The notes under the pieces are model-generated. The model was given only the letters and a program-made list of their open reading frames with translations, had not been told where the DNA came from and did no database searches. 64,000 nt of DNA from Auanema rhodensis. Its lineage: Eukaryota > Nematoda > Chromadorea > Rhabditida > Rhabditidae. The stretch is from positions 18,662,001 to 18,726,000 of the forward strand of contig OZ059897.1 of the NCBI GenBank assembly GCA_964057225.1. Reading direction: 5' to 3'. The stretch's first letter is position 1; every line of letters begins with the position of its first letter. Position numbers and translations under genes: made by a program. This document shows, in pieces, positions 24,956 to 38,172 of the stretch.

Positions 24956-26357
24956 GCTTCCAAAAACATTTTGACAAAAATGTTTTCGAAAAATTTCAAA
25001 ATAATTTAGCAAAAAGTAGATGTTTTTAGATTCCATTTTTTAAGGCAAAGACGATGAACAATGTTATTCAACGAAAAAATTAATTCTTCAGGGTGAAAAT
25101 TGAGGATATAAGTGTGAACTTATATCAGTTGATATCTCGGTGCATTTTTAAGCTAGCGCAAATCTGATAACACAGATCGACGCAGCTTAAAATCCGCATC
25201 GAATGCACTATACTACATTGAGAAACGCTTGATACAAAAATTAGTTATGATCGTTTGAAAAATGATGCATTAGTGTATGTTGAGTTTCCATGTACACTCA
25301 ACATTGCTTCCAAAAACATTTTGACAAAAATTTTTTCGAAAAATTTCAAAATAGTTTAGCAAAAAGTAGATGTTTTTAGATTCCATTTTTCAAGGCAAAG
25401 ACGATGGACAATGTTATTCAACGAAAAAATTAATTCTTCAGGGTGAAAATCGAGGATATAAGTGTGAACTTATATCAGTTGATATCTCGGTGCATTTTTA
25501 AGCTAGCGCACATCTGATAACACAGATCGACGCAGCTTAAAAATCCGCATCGAATGCACTATACTACATTGAGAAACGCTTGATACAAAAATTAGTTATG
25601 ATCGTTTGAAAAATGATGCATTAGTGTATGTTGAGTTTCCATGTACACTCAACATTGCTTCCAAAAACATTTTGACAAAAATTTTTTCGAAAAATTTCAA
25701 GATAGTTTAGCAAAAAGTAGATGTTTTTAGATTTCATTTTTCAAGGCAAAGACGATGGACAATGTTATTCAACGAAAAAATTAATTCTTCAGGGTGAAAA
25801 TCGAGGATATAAGTGTGAACTTATATCAGTTGATATCTCGGTGCATTTTTAAGCTAGCGCAAATCTGATAACACAGATCGACGCAGCTTAAAAATCCGCA
25901 TCGAATGCACTATACTACATTGAGAAACGTTTGATACAAAAATTAGTTATGATCGTTTGAAAAATGATGCATTAGTGTATGTTGAGTTTCCATGTACACT
26001 CAACATTGCTTCCAAAAACATTTTGACAAAAATTTTTTCAAAAATTTCAAAATAATTTAGCAAAAAGTAGATGTTTTCAGATTCCATTTTTTAAGGCAAA
26101 GACGATGGACAATGTTATTCAACGAAAAAATTAATTCTTCAGGGTGAAAATTGAGGATATAAGTGTGAACTTATATCAGTTGATATCTCGGTGCATTTTT
26201 AAGCTAGCGCAAATCTGATAACACAGATCGACGCAGCTTAAAAATCCGCATCGAATGCACTATACTACATTGAGAAACGCTTGATACAAAAATTAGTTAT
26301 GATCGTTTGAAAAATGATGCATTAGTGTATGTTGAGTTTCCATGTACACTCAACATT

Positions 26358-26650
26358 GCTTCCAAAAACATTTTGACAAAAATTTTTTCGAAAAATTTCA
26401 AAATAATTTAGCAAAAAGTAGATGTTTTTAGATTCCATTTTTCAAGGCAAAGACGATGGACAATGTTATTCAACGAAAAAATTAATTCTTCAGGGTGAAA
26501 ATCGAGGATGATAACACAGATCGACGCAGCTTAAAAATCCGCATCGAATGCACTATACTACATTGAGAAACGCTTAATACAAAAATTAGTTATAATCGTT
26601 TGAAAAATGATGCATTAGTGTATGTTGAGTTTCCATGTACACTCAACATT
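26358..26650 (+). repeat. Truncated 293-bp monomer M76 with 58-bp deletion
   Basis: GAGGAT is joined directly to GATAACAC (junction at 26509/26510), losing 58 bp. Missing are most of the 9-bp hairpin, the GATATC site, the GCTAGC site and the left arm of the large dyad. The left break is inside the first arm of the hairpin and the right break is next to the loop of the large dyad. Microhomology at the joint is about 1 bp. Confidence 0.95.
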
Positions 26651-29106
26651 GCTTCCAAAAACATTTTGACAAAAATTTTTTCGAAAAATTTCAAAATAAT
26701 TTAGCAAAAAGTAGATGTTTTTAGATTCCATTTTTCAAGGGAAAGACGATGGACAATGTTATTCAACGAAAAAATTAATTCTTCAGGGTGAAAATCGAGG
26801 ATATAAGTGTGAACTTATATCAGTTGATATCTCGGTGCATTTTTAAGCTAGCGCAAATCTGATAACACAGATCGACGCAGCTTAAAAATCCGCATCGAAT
26901 GCACTATACTACATTGAGAAACGCTTGATACAAAATTTAGTTATAATCGTTTGAAAAATGATGCATTAGTGTATGTTGAGTTTCCATGTACACTCAACAT
27001 TGCTTCCAAAAACATTTTGACAAAAATTTTTTCGAAAAATTTCAAAATAATTTAGCAAGAAGTAGATGTTTTTAGATTCCATTTTTTAAGGCAAAGACGA
27101 TGGACAATGTTATTCAACGAAAAAATTAATTCTTCAGGGTGAAAATCGAGGATATAAGTGTGAACTTATATCAGTTGATATCTCGGTGCATTTTTAAGCT
27201 AGCGCAAAGCTGATAACACAGATCGACGCAGCTTAAAAATCCGCATCGAATGCACTATACTACATCGAGAAACGCTTAATACAAAAATTAGTTATAATCG
27301 TTTGAAAAATGATGCATTAGTATATGTTGAGTTTCCATGTACACTCAACATTGCTTCCAAAAACATTTTGACAAAAATTTTTTCGAAAAATTTCAAAATA
27401 ATTTAGCAAAAAGTAGATGTTTTTAGATTCCATTTTTCAAGGCAAAGACGATGACAATGTTATTCAACGAAAAAATTAATTCTTCAGGGTGAAAATTGAG
27501 GATATAAGTGTGAACTTATATCAGTTGATATCTCGGTGCATTTTTAAGCTAGCGCAAATCTGATAACACAGATCGACGCAGCTTAAAAATCCGCATCGAA
27601 TGCACTATACTACATTGAGAAACGCTTGATACAAAAATTAGTTATGATCGTTTGAAAAATGATGCATTAGTGTATGTTGAGTTTCCATGTACACTCAACA
27701 TTGCTTCCAAAAACATTTTGACAAAAATTTTTTCGAAAAATTTCAAAATAATTTAGCAAAAAGTAGATGTTTTTAGATTCCATTTTTCAAGGCAAAGACA
27801 ATGGACAATGTTATTCAACGAAAAAATTAATTCTTCAGGGTGAAAATTGAGGATATAAGTGTGAACTTATATCAGTTGATATCTCGGTGCATTTTTAAGT
27901 TAGCGCAAATCTGATAACACAGATCGACGCAGCTTAAAAATCCGCATCGAATGCACTATACTACATTGAGAAACACTTGATACAAAAATTAGTTATGATC
28001 GTTTGAAAAATGATGCATTAGTGTATGTTGAGTTTCCATGTACACTCAACATTGCTTCCAAAAACATTTTGACAAAAATTTTTTCGAAAAATTTCAAAAT
28101 AATTTAGCAAAAAGTAGATGTTTTTAGATTCCATTTTTCAAGGCAAAGACGATGGACAATGTTATTCAACGAAAAAATTAATTCTTCAGGGTGAAAATCG
28201 AGGATATAAGTGTGAACTTATATCAGTTGATATCTCGGTGCATTTTTAAGCTAGCGCAAATCTGATAACACAGATCGACGCAGCTTAAAAATCCGCATCG
28301 AATGCACTATACTACATCGAGAAACGCTTAATACAAAAATTAGTTATAATCGTTTGAAAAATGATGCATTAGTGTATGTTGAGTTTCCATGTACACTCAA
28401 CATTGCTTCCAAAAACATTTTGACAAAAATTTTTTCGAAAAATTTCAAAATAATTTAGCAAAAAGTAGATGTTTTTAGATTCCATTTTTCAAGGCAAAGA
28501 CGATGGACAATGTTATTCAACGAAAAAATTAATTCTTCAGGGTGAAAATCGAGGATATAAGTGTGAACTTATATCAGTTGATATCTCGGTGCATTTTTAA
28601 GCTAGCGCAAATCTGATAACACAGATCGACGCAGCTTAAAAATCCGCATCGAATGCACTATACTACATTGAGAAACGCTTAATACAAAAATTAGTTATAA
28701 TCGTTTGAAAAATGATGCATTAGTGTATGTTGAGTTTCCATGTACACTCAACATTGCTTCCAAAAACATTTTGACAAAAATTTTTTCGAAAAATTTCAAA
28801 ATAATTTAGCAAAAAGTAGATGTTTTTAGATTCCTTTTTTCAAGGCAAAGACGATGGACAGTGTTATTTAACGAAAAAATTAATTCTTCAGGGTGAAAAT
28901 CGAGGATATAAGTGTAAACTTATATCAGTTGATATCTCGGTGCATTTTTAAGCTAGCGCAAATCTGATAACACAGATCGACGCAGCTTAAAAATCCGCAT
29001 CGAATGCACTATACTACATTGAGAAACGCTTGATACAAAAAATAGTTATGATCGTTTGAAAAATGATGCATTAGTGTATGTTGAGTTTCCATGTACACTC
29101 AACATT
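26651..29106 (+). repeat. 11-mer period, copy 1 shared segment (M77-M83)
   Basis: In order it carries CAAAATTTAG (M77), GCAAGAAG, CAAAGCTG and TAGTATATG (M78-M79), ATGACAATG with 1 bp lost (27451), AAGACAATGG, AAGTTAGCGC and AACACTTG (M80), and the ACAGTGTTATTTA monomer (M83). All recur in 30453-32907. M77 also has a private CAAGGGAAAG. Confidence 0.92.
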
Positions 29107-29399
29107 GCTTCCAAAAACATTTTGACAAAAATTTTTTCGAAAAATTTCAAAATAATTTAGCAAAAAGTAGATGTTTTTAGATTCCATTTTTCAAGGCAAA
29201 GACGATGGACAATGTTATTCAACGAAAAAATTAATTCTTCAGGGTGAAAATCGAGGATGATAACACAGATCGACGCAGCTTAAAAATCCGCATCGAATGC
29301 ACTATACTACATTGAGAAACGCTTAATACAAAAATTAGTTATAATCGTTTGAAAAATGATGCATTAGTGTATGTTGAGTTTCCATGTACACTCAACATT
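29107..29399 (+). repeat. Truncated 293-bp monomer M84 with the same 58-bp deletion
   Basis: Identical joint to M76 (29258/29259), eight monomers downstream: 2749 bp = 8 x 351 minus 58 and minus 1. The exact shared breakpoints mean the deletion was copied by exchange. Confidence 0.95.
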
Positions 29400-30452
29400 G
29401 CTTCCAAAAACATTTTGACAAAAATTTTTTCGAAAAATTTCAAAATAATTTAGCAAAAAGTAGATGTTTTTAGATTCCATTTTTCAAGGCAAAGACGATG
29501 GACAATGTTATTCAACGAAAAAATTAATTCTTCAGGGTGAAAATCGAAGATATAAGTGTGAACTTATATCAGTTGATATCTCGGTGCATTTTTAAGCTAG
29601 CGCAAATCTGATAACACAGATCGACGCAGCTTAAAAATCCGCATCGAATGCACTATACTACATTGAGAAACGCTTAATACAAAAATTAGTTATAATCGTT
29701 TGAAAAATGATGCATTAGTGTATGTTGAGTTTCCATGTACACTCAACATTGCTTCCAAAAACATTTTGACAAAAATTTTTTCGAAAAATTTCAAAATAAT
29801 TTAGCAAAAAGTAGATGTTTTTAGATTCCATTTTTCAAGGCAAAGACGATGGACAATGTTATTCAACGAAAAAATTAATTCTTCAGGGTGAAAATCGAGG
29901 ATATAAGTGTGAACTTATATCAGTTGATATCTCGGTGCATTTTTAAGCTAGCGCAAATCTGATAACACAGATCGACGCAGCTTAAAAATCCGCATCGAAT
30001 GCACTATACTACATTGAGAAACGCTTGATACAAAATTTAGTTATAATCGTTTGAAAAATGATGCATTAGTGTATGTTGAGTTTCCATGTACACTCAACAT
30101 TGCTTCCAAAAACATTTTGACAAAAATTTTTTCGAAAAATTTCAAAATAATTTAGCAAAAAGTAGATGTTTTTAGATTCCATTTTTCAAGGCAAAGACGA
30201 TGGACAATGTTATTCAACGAAAAAATTAATTCTTCAGGGTGAAAATCGAGGATATAAGTGTGAACTTATATCAGTTGATATCTCGGTGCATTTTTAAGCT
30301 AGCGCAAATCTGATAACACAGATCGACGCAGCTTAAAAATCCGCATCGAATGCACTATACTACATTGAGAAACGCTTAATACAAAAATTAGTTATAATCG
30401 TTTGAAAAATGATGCATTAGTGTATGTTGAGTTTCCATGTACACTCAACATT

Positions 30453-32907
30453 GCTTCCAAAAACATTTTGACAAAAATTTTTTCGAAAAATTTCAAAATA
30501 ATTTAGCAAAAAGTAGATGTTTTTAGATTCCATTTTTCAAGGCAAAGACGATGGACAATGTTATTCAACGAAAAAATTAATTCTTCAGGGTGAAAATCGA
30601 GGATATAAGTGTGAACTTATATCAGTTGATATCTCGGTGCATTTTTAAGCTAGCGCAAATCTGATAACACAGATCGACGCAGCTTAAAAATCCGCATCGA
30701 ATGCACTATACTACATTGAGAAACGCTTGATACAAAATTTAGTTATAATCGTTTGAAAAATGATGCATTAGTGTATGTTGAGTTTCCATGTACACTCAAC
30801 ATTGCTTCCAAAATATTTTGACAAAAATTTTTTCGAAAAATTTCAAAATAATTTAGCAAGAAGTAGATGTTTTTAGATTCCATTTTTTAAGGCAAAGACG
30901 ATGGACAATGTTATTCAACGAAAAAATTAATTCTTCAGGGTGAAAATCGAGGATATAAGTGTGAACTTATATCAGTTGATATCTCGGTGCATTTTTAAGC
31001 TAGCGCAAAGCTGATAACACAGATCGACGCAGCTTAAAAATCCGCATCGAATGCACTATACTACATCGAGAAACGCTTAATACAAAAATTAGTTATAATC
31101 GTTTGAAAAATGATGCATTAGTATATGTTGAGTTTCCATGTACACTCAACATTGCTTCCAAAAACATTTTGACAAAAATTTTTTCGAAAAATTTCAAAAT
31201 AATTTAGCAAAAAGTAGATGTTTTTAGATTCCATTTTTCAAGGCAAAGACGATGACAATGTTATTCAACGAAAAAATTAATTCTTCAGGGTGAAAATTGA
31301 GGATATAAGTGTGAACTTATATCAGTTGATATCTCGGTGCATTTTTAAGCTAGCGCAAATCTGATAACACAGATCGACGCAGCTTAAAAATCCGCATCGA
31401 ATGCACTATACTACATTGAGAAACGCTTGATACAAAAATTAGTTATGATCGTTTGAAAAATGATGCATTAGTGTATGTTGAGTTTCCATGTACACTCAAC
31501 ATTGCTTCCAAAAACATTTTGACAAAAATTTTTTCGAAAAATTTCAAAATAATTTAGCAAAAAGTAGATGTTTTTAGATTCCATTTTTCAAGGCAAAGAC
31601 AATGGACAATGTTATTCAACGAAAAAATTAATTCTTCAGGGTGAAAATTGAGGATATAAGTGTGAACTTATATCAGTTGATATCTCGGTGCATTTTTAAG
31701 TTAGCGCAAATCTGATAACACAGATCGACGCAGCTTAAAAATCCGCATCGAATGCACTATACTACATTGAGAAACACTTGATACAAAAATTAGTTATGAT
31801 CGTTTGAAAAATGATGCATTAGTGTATGTTGAGTTTCCATGTACACTCAACATTGCTTCCAAAAACATTTTGACAAAAATTTTTTCGAAAAATTTCAAAA
31901 TAATTTAGCAAAAAGTAGATGTTTTTAGATTCCATTTTTCAAGGCAAAGACGATGGACAATGTTATTCAACGAAAAAATTAATTCTTCAGGGTGAAAATC
32001 GAGGATATAAGTGTGAACTTATATCAGTTGATATCTCGGTGCATTTTTAAGCTAGCGCAAATCTGATAACACAGATCGACGCAGCTTAAAAATCCGCATC
32101 GAATGCACTATACTACATCGAGAAACGCTTAATACAAAAATTAGTTATAATCGTTTGAAAAATGATGCATTAGTGTATGTTGAGTTTCCATGTACACTCA
32201 ACATTGCTTCCAAAAACATTTTGACAAAAATTTTTTCGAAAAATTTCAAAATAATTTAGCAAAAAGTAGATGTTTTTAGATTCCATTTTTCAAGGCAAAG
32301 ACGATGGACAATGTTATTCAACGAAAAAATTAATTCTTCAGGGTGAAAATCGAGGATATAAGTGTGAACTTATATCAGTTGATATCTCGGTGCATTTTTA
32401 AGCTAGCGCAAATCTGATAACACAGATCGACGCAGCTTAAAAATCCGCATCGAATGCACTATACTACATTGAGAAACGCTTAATACAAAAATTAGTTATA
32501 ATCGTTTGAAAAATGATGCATTAGTGTATGTTGAGTTTCCATGTACACTCAACATTGCTTCCAAAAACATTTTGACAAAAATTTTTTCGAAAAATTTCAA
32601 AATAATTTAGCAAAAAGTAGATGTTTTTAGATTCCTTTTTTCAAGGCAAAGACGATGGACAGTGTTATTTAACGAAAAAATTAATTCTTCAGGGTGAAAA
32701 TCGAGGATATAAGTGTAAACTTATATCAGTTGATATCTCGGTGCATTTTTAAGCTAGCGCAAATCTGATAACACAGATCGACGCAGCTTAAAAATCCGCA
32801 TCGAATGCACTATACTACATTGAGAAACGCTTGATACAAAAATTAGTTATGATCGTTTGAAAAATGATGCATTAGTGTATGTTGAGTTTCCATGTACACT
32901 CAACATT
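30453..32907 (+). repeat. 11-mer period, copy 2 shared segment (M88-M94)
   Basis: Carries every rare mark of 26651-29106 in the same order, including the 1-bp loss ATGACAATG at 31252. M89 has its own 1-bp loss (CCAAAATATTTT near 30828). Similarity to copy 1 fades after M94; M95-M97 instead match M106-M108. Confidence 0.92.
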
Positions 32908-35364
32908 GCTTCCAAAAACATTTTGACAAAAATTTTTTCGAAAAATTTCAAAATAATTTAGCAAAAAGTAGATGTTTTTAGATTCCATTTTTCAAGGCAA
33001 AGACGATGGACAATGTTATTCAACGAAAAAATTAATTCTTCAGGGTGAAAATCGAGGATATAAGTGTGAACTTATATCAGTTGATATCTCGGTGCATTTT
33101 TAAGCTAGCGCAAATCTGATAACACAGATCGACGCAGCTTAAAAATCCGCATCGAATGCACTATACTACATCGAGAAACGCTTAATACAAAAATTAGTTA
33201 TAATCGTTTGAAAAATGATGCATTAGTGTATGTTGAGTTTCCATGTACACTCAACATTGCTTCCAAAAACATTTTGACAAAAATTTTTTCGAAAAATTTC
33301 AAAATAATTTAGCAAAAAGTAGATGTTTTTAGATTCCATTTTTCAAGGCAAAGACGATGGACAATGTTATTCAACGAAAAAATTAATTCTTCAGGGTGAA
33401 AATCGAGGATATAAGTGTGAACTTATATCAGTTGATATCTCGGTGCATTTTTAAGCTAGCGCAAATCTGATAACACAGATCGACGCAGCTTAAAAATCCG
33501 CATCGAATGCACTATACTACATCGAGAAACGCTTAATACAAAAATTAGTTATAATCGTTTGAAAAATGATGCATTAGTGTATGTTGAGTTTCCATGTACA
33601 CTCAACATTGCTTCCAAAAACATTTTGACAAAAATTTTTTCGAAAAATTTCAAAATAATTTAGCAAAAAGTAGATGTTTTTAGATTCCATTTTTCAAGGC
33701 AAAGACGATGGACAATGTTATTCAACGAAAAAATTAATTCTTCAGGGTGAAAATCGAGGATATAAGTGTGAACTTATATCAGTTGATATCTCGGTGCATT
33801 TTTAAGCTAGCGCAAATCTGATAACACAGATCGACGCAGCTTAAAAATCCGCATCGAATGCACTATACTACATCGAGAAACGCTTAATACAAAAATTAGT
33901 TATAATCGTTTGAAAAATGATGCATTAGTGTATGTTGAGTTTCCATGTACACTCAACATTGCTTCCAAAAACATTTTGACAAAAATTTTTTCGAAAAATT
34001 TCAAAATAATTTAGCAAAAAGTAGATGTTTTTAGATTCCATTTTTCAAGGCAAAGACGATGGACAATGTTATTCAACGAAAAAATTAATTCTTCAGGGTG
34101 AAAATCGAGGATATAAGTGTGAACTTATATCAGTTGATATCTCGGTGTATTTTTAAGCTAGCGCAAATCTGATAACACAGATCGACGCAGCTTAAAAATC
34201 CGCATCGAATGCACTATACTACATTGAGAAACGCTTAATACAAAAATTAGTTATAATCGTTTGAAAAATGATGCATTAGTGTATGTTGAGTTTCCATGTA
34301 CACTCAACATTGCTTCCAAAAACATTTTGACAAAAATTTTTTCGAAAAATTTCAAAATAGTTTAGCAAAAAGTAGATGTTTTTAGATTCCATTTTTCAAG
34401 GCAAAGACGATGGACAATGTTATTCAACGAAAAAATTAATTCTTCAGGGTGAAAATCGAGGATATAAGTGTGAACTTATATCAGTTGATATCTCGGTGCA
34501 TTTTTAAGCTAGCGCAAATCTGATAACACAGATCGACGCAGCTTAAAAATCCGCATCGAATGCACTATACTACATTGAGAAACGCTTGATACAAAAATTA
34601 GTTATGATCGTTTGAAAAATGATGCATTAGTGTATGTTGAGTTTCCATGTACACTCAACATTGCTTCCAAAAACATTTTGACAAAAATTTTTTCGAAAAA
34701 TTTCAAAATAATTTAGCAAAAAGTAGATGTTTTTAGATTCCATTTTTCAAGGCAAAGACAATGGACAATGTTATTCAACGAAAAAATTAATTCTTCAGGG
34801 TGAAAATTGAGGATATAAGTGTGAACTTATATCAGTTGATATCTCGGTGCATTTTTAAGTTAGCGCAAATCTGATAACACAGATCGACGCAGCTTAAAAA
34901 TCCGCATCGAATGCACTATACTACATTGAGAAACACTTGATACAAAAATTAGTTATGATCGTTTGAAAAATGATGCATTAGTGTATGTTGAGTTTCCATG
35001 TACACTCAACATTGCTTCCAAAAACATTTTGACAAAAATTTTTTCGAAAAATTTCAAAATAATTTAGCAAAAAGTAGATGTTTTTAGATTCCATTTTTCA
35101 AGGCAAAGACGATGGACAATGTTATTCAACGAAAAAATTAATTCTTCAGGGTGAAAATCGAGGATATAAGTGTGAACTTATATCAGTTGATATCTCGCTG
35201 CATTTTTAAGCTAGCGCAAATCTGATAACACAGATCGACGCAGCTTAAAAATCCGCATCGAATGCACTATACTACATCGAGAAACGCTTAATACAAAAAT
35301 TAGTTATAATCGTTTGAAAAATGATGCATTAGTGTATGTTGAGTTTCCATGTACACTCAACATT

Positions 35365-37821
35365 GCTTCCAAAAACATTTTGACAAAAATTTTTTCGAAA
35401 AATTTCAAAATAATTTAGCAAAAAGTAGATGTTTTTAGATTCCATTTTTCAAGGCAAAGACAATGGACAATGTTATTCAACGAAAAAATTAATTCTTCAG
35501 GGTGAAAATTGAGGATATAAGTGTGAACTTATATCAGTTGATATCTCGGTGCATTTTTAAGTTAGCGCAAATCTGATAACAGAGATCGACGCAGCTTAAA
35601 AATCCGCATCGAATGCACTATACTACATTGAGAAACACTTGATACAAAAATTAGTTATGATCGTTTGAAAAATGATGCATTAGTGTATGTTGAGTTTCCA
35701 TGTACACTCAACATTGCTTCCAAAAACATTTTGACAAAAATTTTTTCGAAAAATTTCAAAATAATTTAGCAAAAAGTAGATGTTTTTAGATTCCATTTTT
35801 CAAGGCAAAGACGATGGACAATGTTATTCAACGAAAAAATTAATTCTTCAGGGTGAAAATCGAGGATATAAGTGTGAACTTATATCAGTTGATATCTCGC
35901 TGCATTTTTAAGCTAGCGCAAATCTGATAACACAGATCGACGCAGCTTAAAAATCCGCATCGAATGCACTATACTACATCGAGAAACGCTTAATACAAAA
36001 ATTAGTTATAATCGTTTGAAAAATGATGCATTAGTGTATGTTGAGTTTCCATGTACACTCAACATTGCTTCCAAAAACATTTTGACAAAAATTTTTTCGA
36101 AAAATTTCAAAATAATTTAGCAAAAAGTAGATGTTTTTAGATTCCATTTTTCAAGGCAAAGACGATGGACAATGTTATTCAACGAAAAAATTAATTCTTC
36201 AGGGTGAAAATCGAGGATATAAGTGTGAACTTATATCAGTTGATATCTCGGTGCATTTTTAAGCTAGCGCAAATCTGATAACACAGATCGACGCAGCTTA
36301 AAAATCCGCATCGAATGCACTATACTACATTGAGAAACGCTTAATACAAAAATTAGTTATAATCGTTTGAAAAATGATGCATTAGTGTATGTTGAGTTTC
36401 CATGTACACTCAACATTGCTTCCAAAAACATTTTGACAAAAATTTTTTCGAAAAATTTCAAAATAATTTAGCAAAAAGTAGATGTTTTTAGATTCCTTTT
36501 TTCAAGGCAAAGACGATGGACAGTGTTATTTAACGAAAAAATTAATTCTTCAGGGTGAAAATCGAGGATATAAGTGTAAACTTATATCAGTTGATATCTC
36601 GGTGCATTTTTAAGCTAGCGCAAATCTGATAACACAGATCGACGCAGCTTAAAAATCCGCATCGAATGCACTATACTACATTGAGAAACGCTTGATACAA
36701 AAATTAGTTATGATCGTTTGAAAAATGATGCATTAGTGTATGTTGAGTTTCCATGTACACTCAACATTGCTTCCAAAAACATTTTGACAAAAATTTTTTC
36801 GAAAAATTTCAAAATAATTTAGCAAAAAGTAGATGTTTTTAGATTCCATTTTTCAAGGCAAAGACGATGGACAATGTTATTCAACGAAAAAATTAATTCT
36901 TCAGGGTGAAAATCGAGGATATAAGTGTGAACTTATATCAGTTGATATCTCGGTGCATTTTTAAGCTAGCGCAAATCTGATAACACAGATCGACGCAGCT
37001 TAAAAATCCGCATCGAATGCACTATACTACATCGAGAAACGCTTAATACAAAAATTAGTTATAATCGTTTGAAAAATGATGCATTAGTGTATGTTGAGTT
37101 TCCATGTACACTCAACATTGCTTCCAAAAACATTTTGACAAAAATTTTTTCGAAAAATTTCAAAATAATTTAGCAAAAAGTAGATGTTTTTAGATTCCAT
37201 TTTTCAAGGCAAAGACGATGGACAATGTTATTCAACGAAAAAATTAATTCTTCAGGGTGAAAATCGAGGATATAAGTGTGAACTTATATCAGTTGATATC
37301 TCGGTGCATTTTTAAGCTAGCGCAAATCTGATAACACAGATCGACGCAGCTTAAAAATCCGCATCGAATGCACTATACTACATCGAGAAACGCTTAATAC
37401 AAAAATTAGTTATAATCGTTTGAAAAATGATGCATTAGTGTATGTTGAGTTTCCATGTACACTCAACATTGCTTCCAAAAACATTTTGACAAAAATTTTT
37501 TCGAAAAATTTCAAAATAATTTAGCAAAAAGTAGATGTTTTTAGATTCCATTTTTCAAGGCAAAGACGATGGACAATGTTATTCAACGAAAAAATTAATT
37601 CTTCAGGGTGAAAATCGAGGATATAAGTGTGAACTTATATCAGTTGATATCTCGGTGCATTTTTAAGCTAGCGCAAATCTGATAACACAGATCGACGCAG
37701 CTTAAAAATCCGCATCGAATGCACTATACTACATTGAGAAACGCTTAATACAAAAATTAGTTATAATCGTTTGAAAAATGATGCATTAGTGTATGTTGAG
37801 TTTCCATGTACACTCAACATT
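35365..37821 (+). repeat. 11-mer period, copy 3 shared segment (M102-M108)
   Basis: Matches 31504-33960 (M91-M97) at exactly 3861 bp, including AAGACAATGG/GTTAGCGC/AACACTT in M102 and the ACAGTGTTATTTA monomer M105. M102-M103 also form a 702-bp tandem copy of M100-M101 (34663-35364). Both pairs carry CTCGCTGCAT, a change not seen elsewhere. M102 has a private AGAGATCGAC. Confidence 0.9.
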
Positions 37822-38172
37822 GTTTCCAAAAACATTTTGACAAAAATTTTTTCGAAAAATTTCAAAATAGTTTAGCGAAAAGTAGATGTTTTTAGATTCC
37901 ATTTTTCAAGGCAAAGACGATGGACAATGTTATTCAACGAAAAAATTAATTCTTCAGGGTGAAAATCGAGGATATAAGTGTGAACTTATATCAGTTGATA
38001 TCTCGGTGCATTTTTAAGCTAGCGCAAATCTGATAACACAGATCGACGCAGCTTAAAAATCCGCATCGAATGCACTATACTACATCGAGAAACGCTTAAT
38101 ACAAAAATTAGTTATAATCGTTTGAAAAATGATGCATTAGTGTATGTTGAGTTTCCATGTACACTCAACATT

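Larger units (their letters stand above)
12320..26357 (+). repeat. Zone 3: 6-mer and 5-mer higher-order region, M36-M75
   Basis: The region is marked by AAATGTTTTCG monomers (g at 13048, 15154, 19015, 21121, 23227, 23929 and 24982), GACCCAGC, CAGGTTAAA and frequent AATAGTTT. Offsets between shared rare marks are 2106 (6 monomers), 3861 (11), 4563 (13), 5967 (17), 1755 (5), 1053 (3) and 702 (2). This is a mosaic of repeated block copying. M36 has unusual ATCTGCATCGAACG (about 12557). M72 lacks one A near 25190 and M75 lacks one base near 26039. Confidence 0.85.
26358..37821 (+). repeat. Zone 4: 11-monomer higher-order region, M76-M108
   Basis: GCTTAAT/TATAATC monomers dominate. The strongest mark is the trio TTCCTTTTTTC, ACAGTGTTATTTAACG and GTGTAAAC in one monomer, seen in M83 (28756), M94 (32557) and M105 (36418). 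The spacings are 3801 bp (11 monomers minus 60 bp of deletions) and 3861 bp (11 monomers). Dimer duplications are laid over this. Confidence 0.88.
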
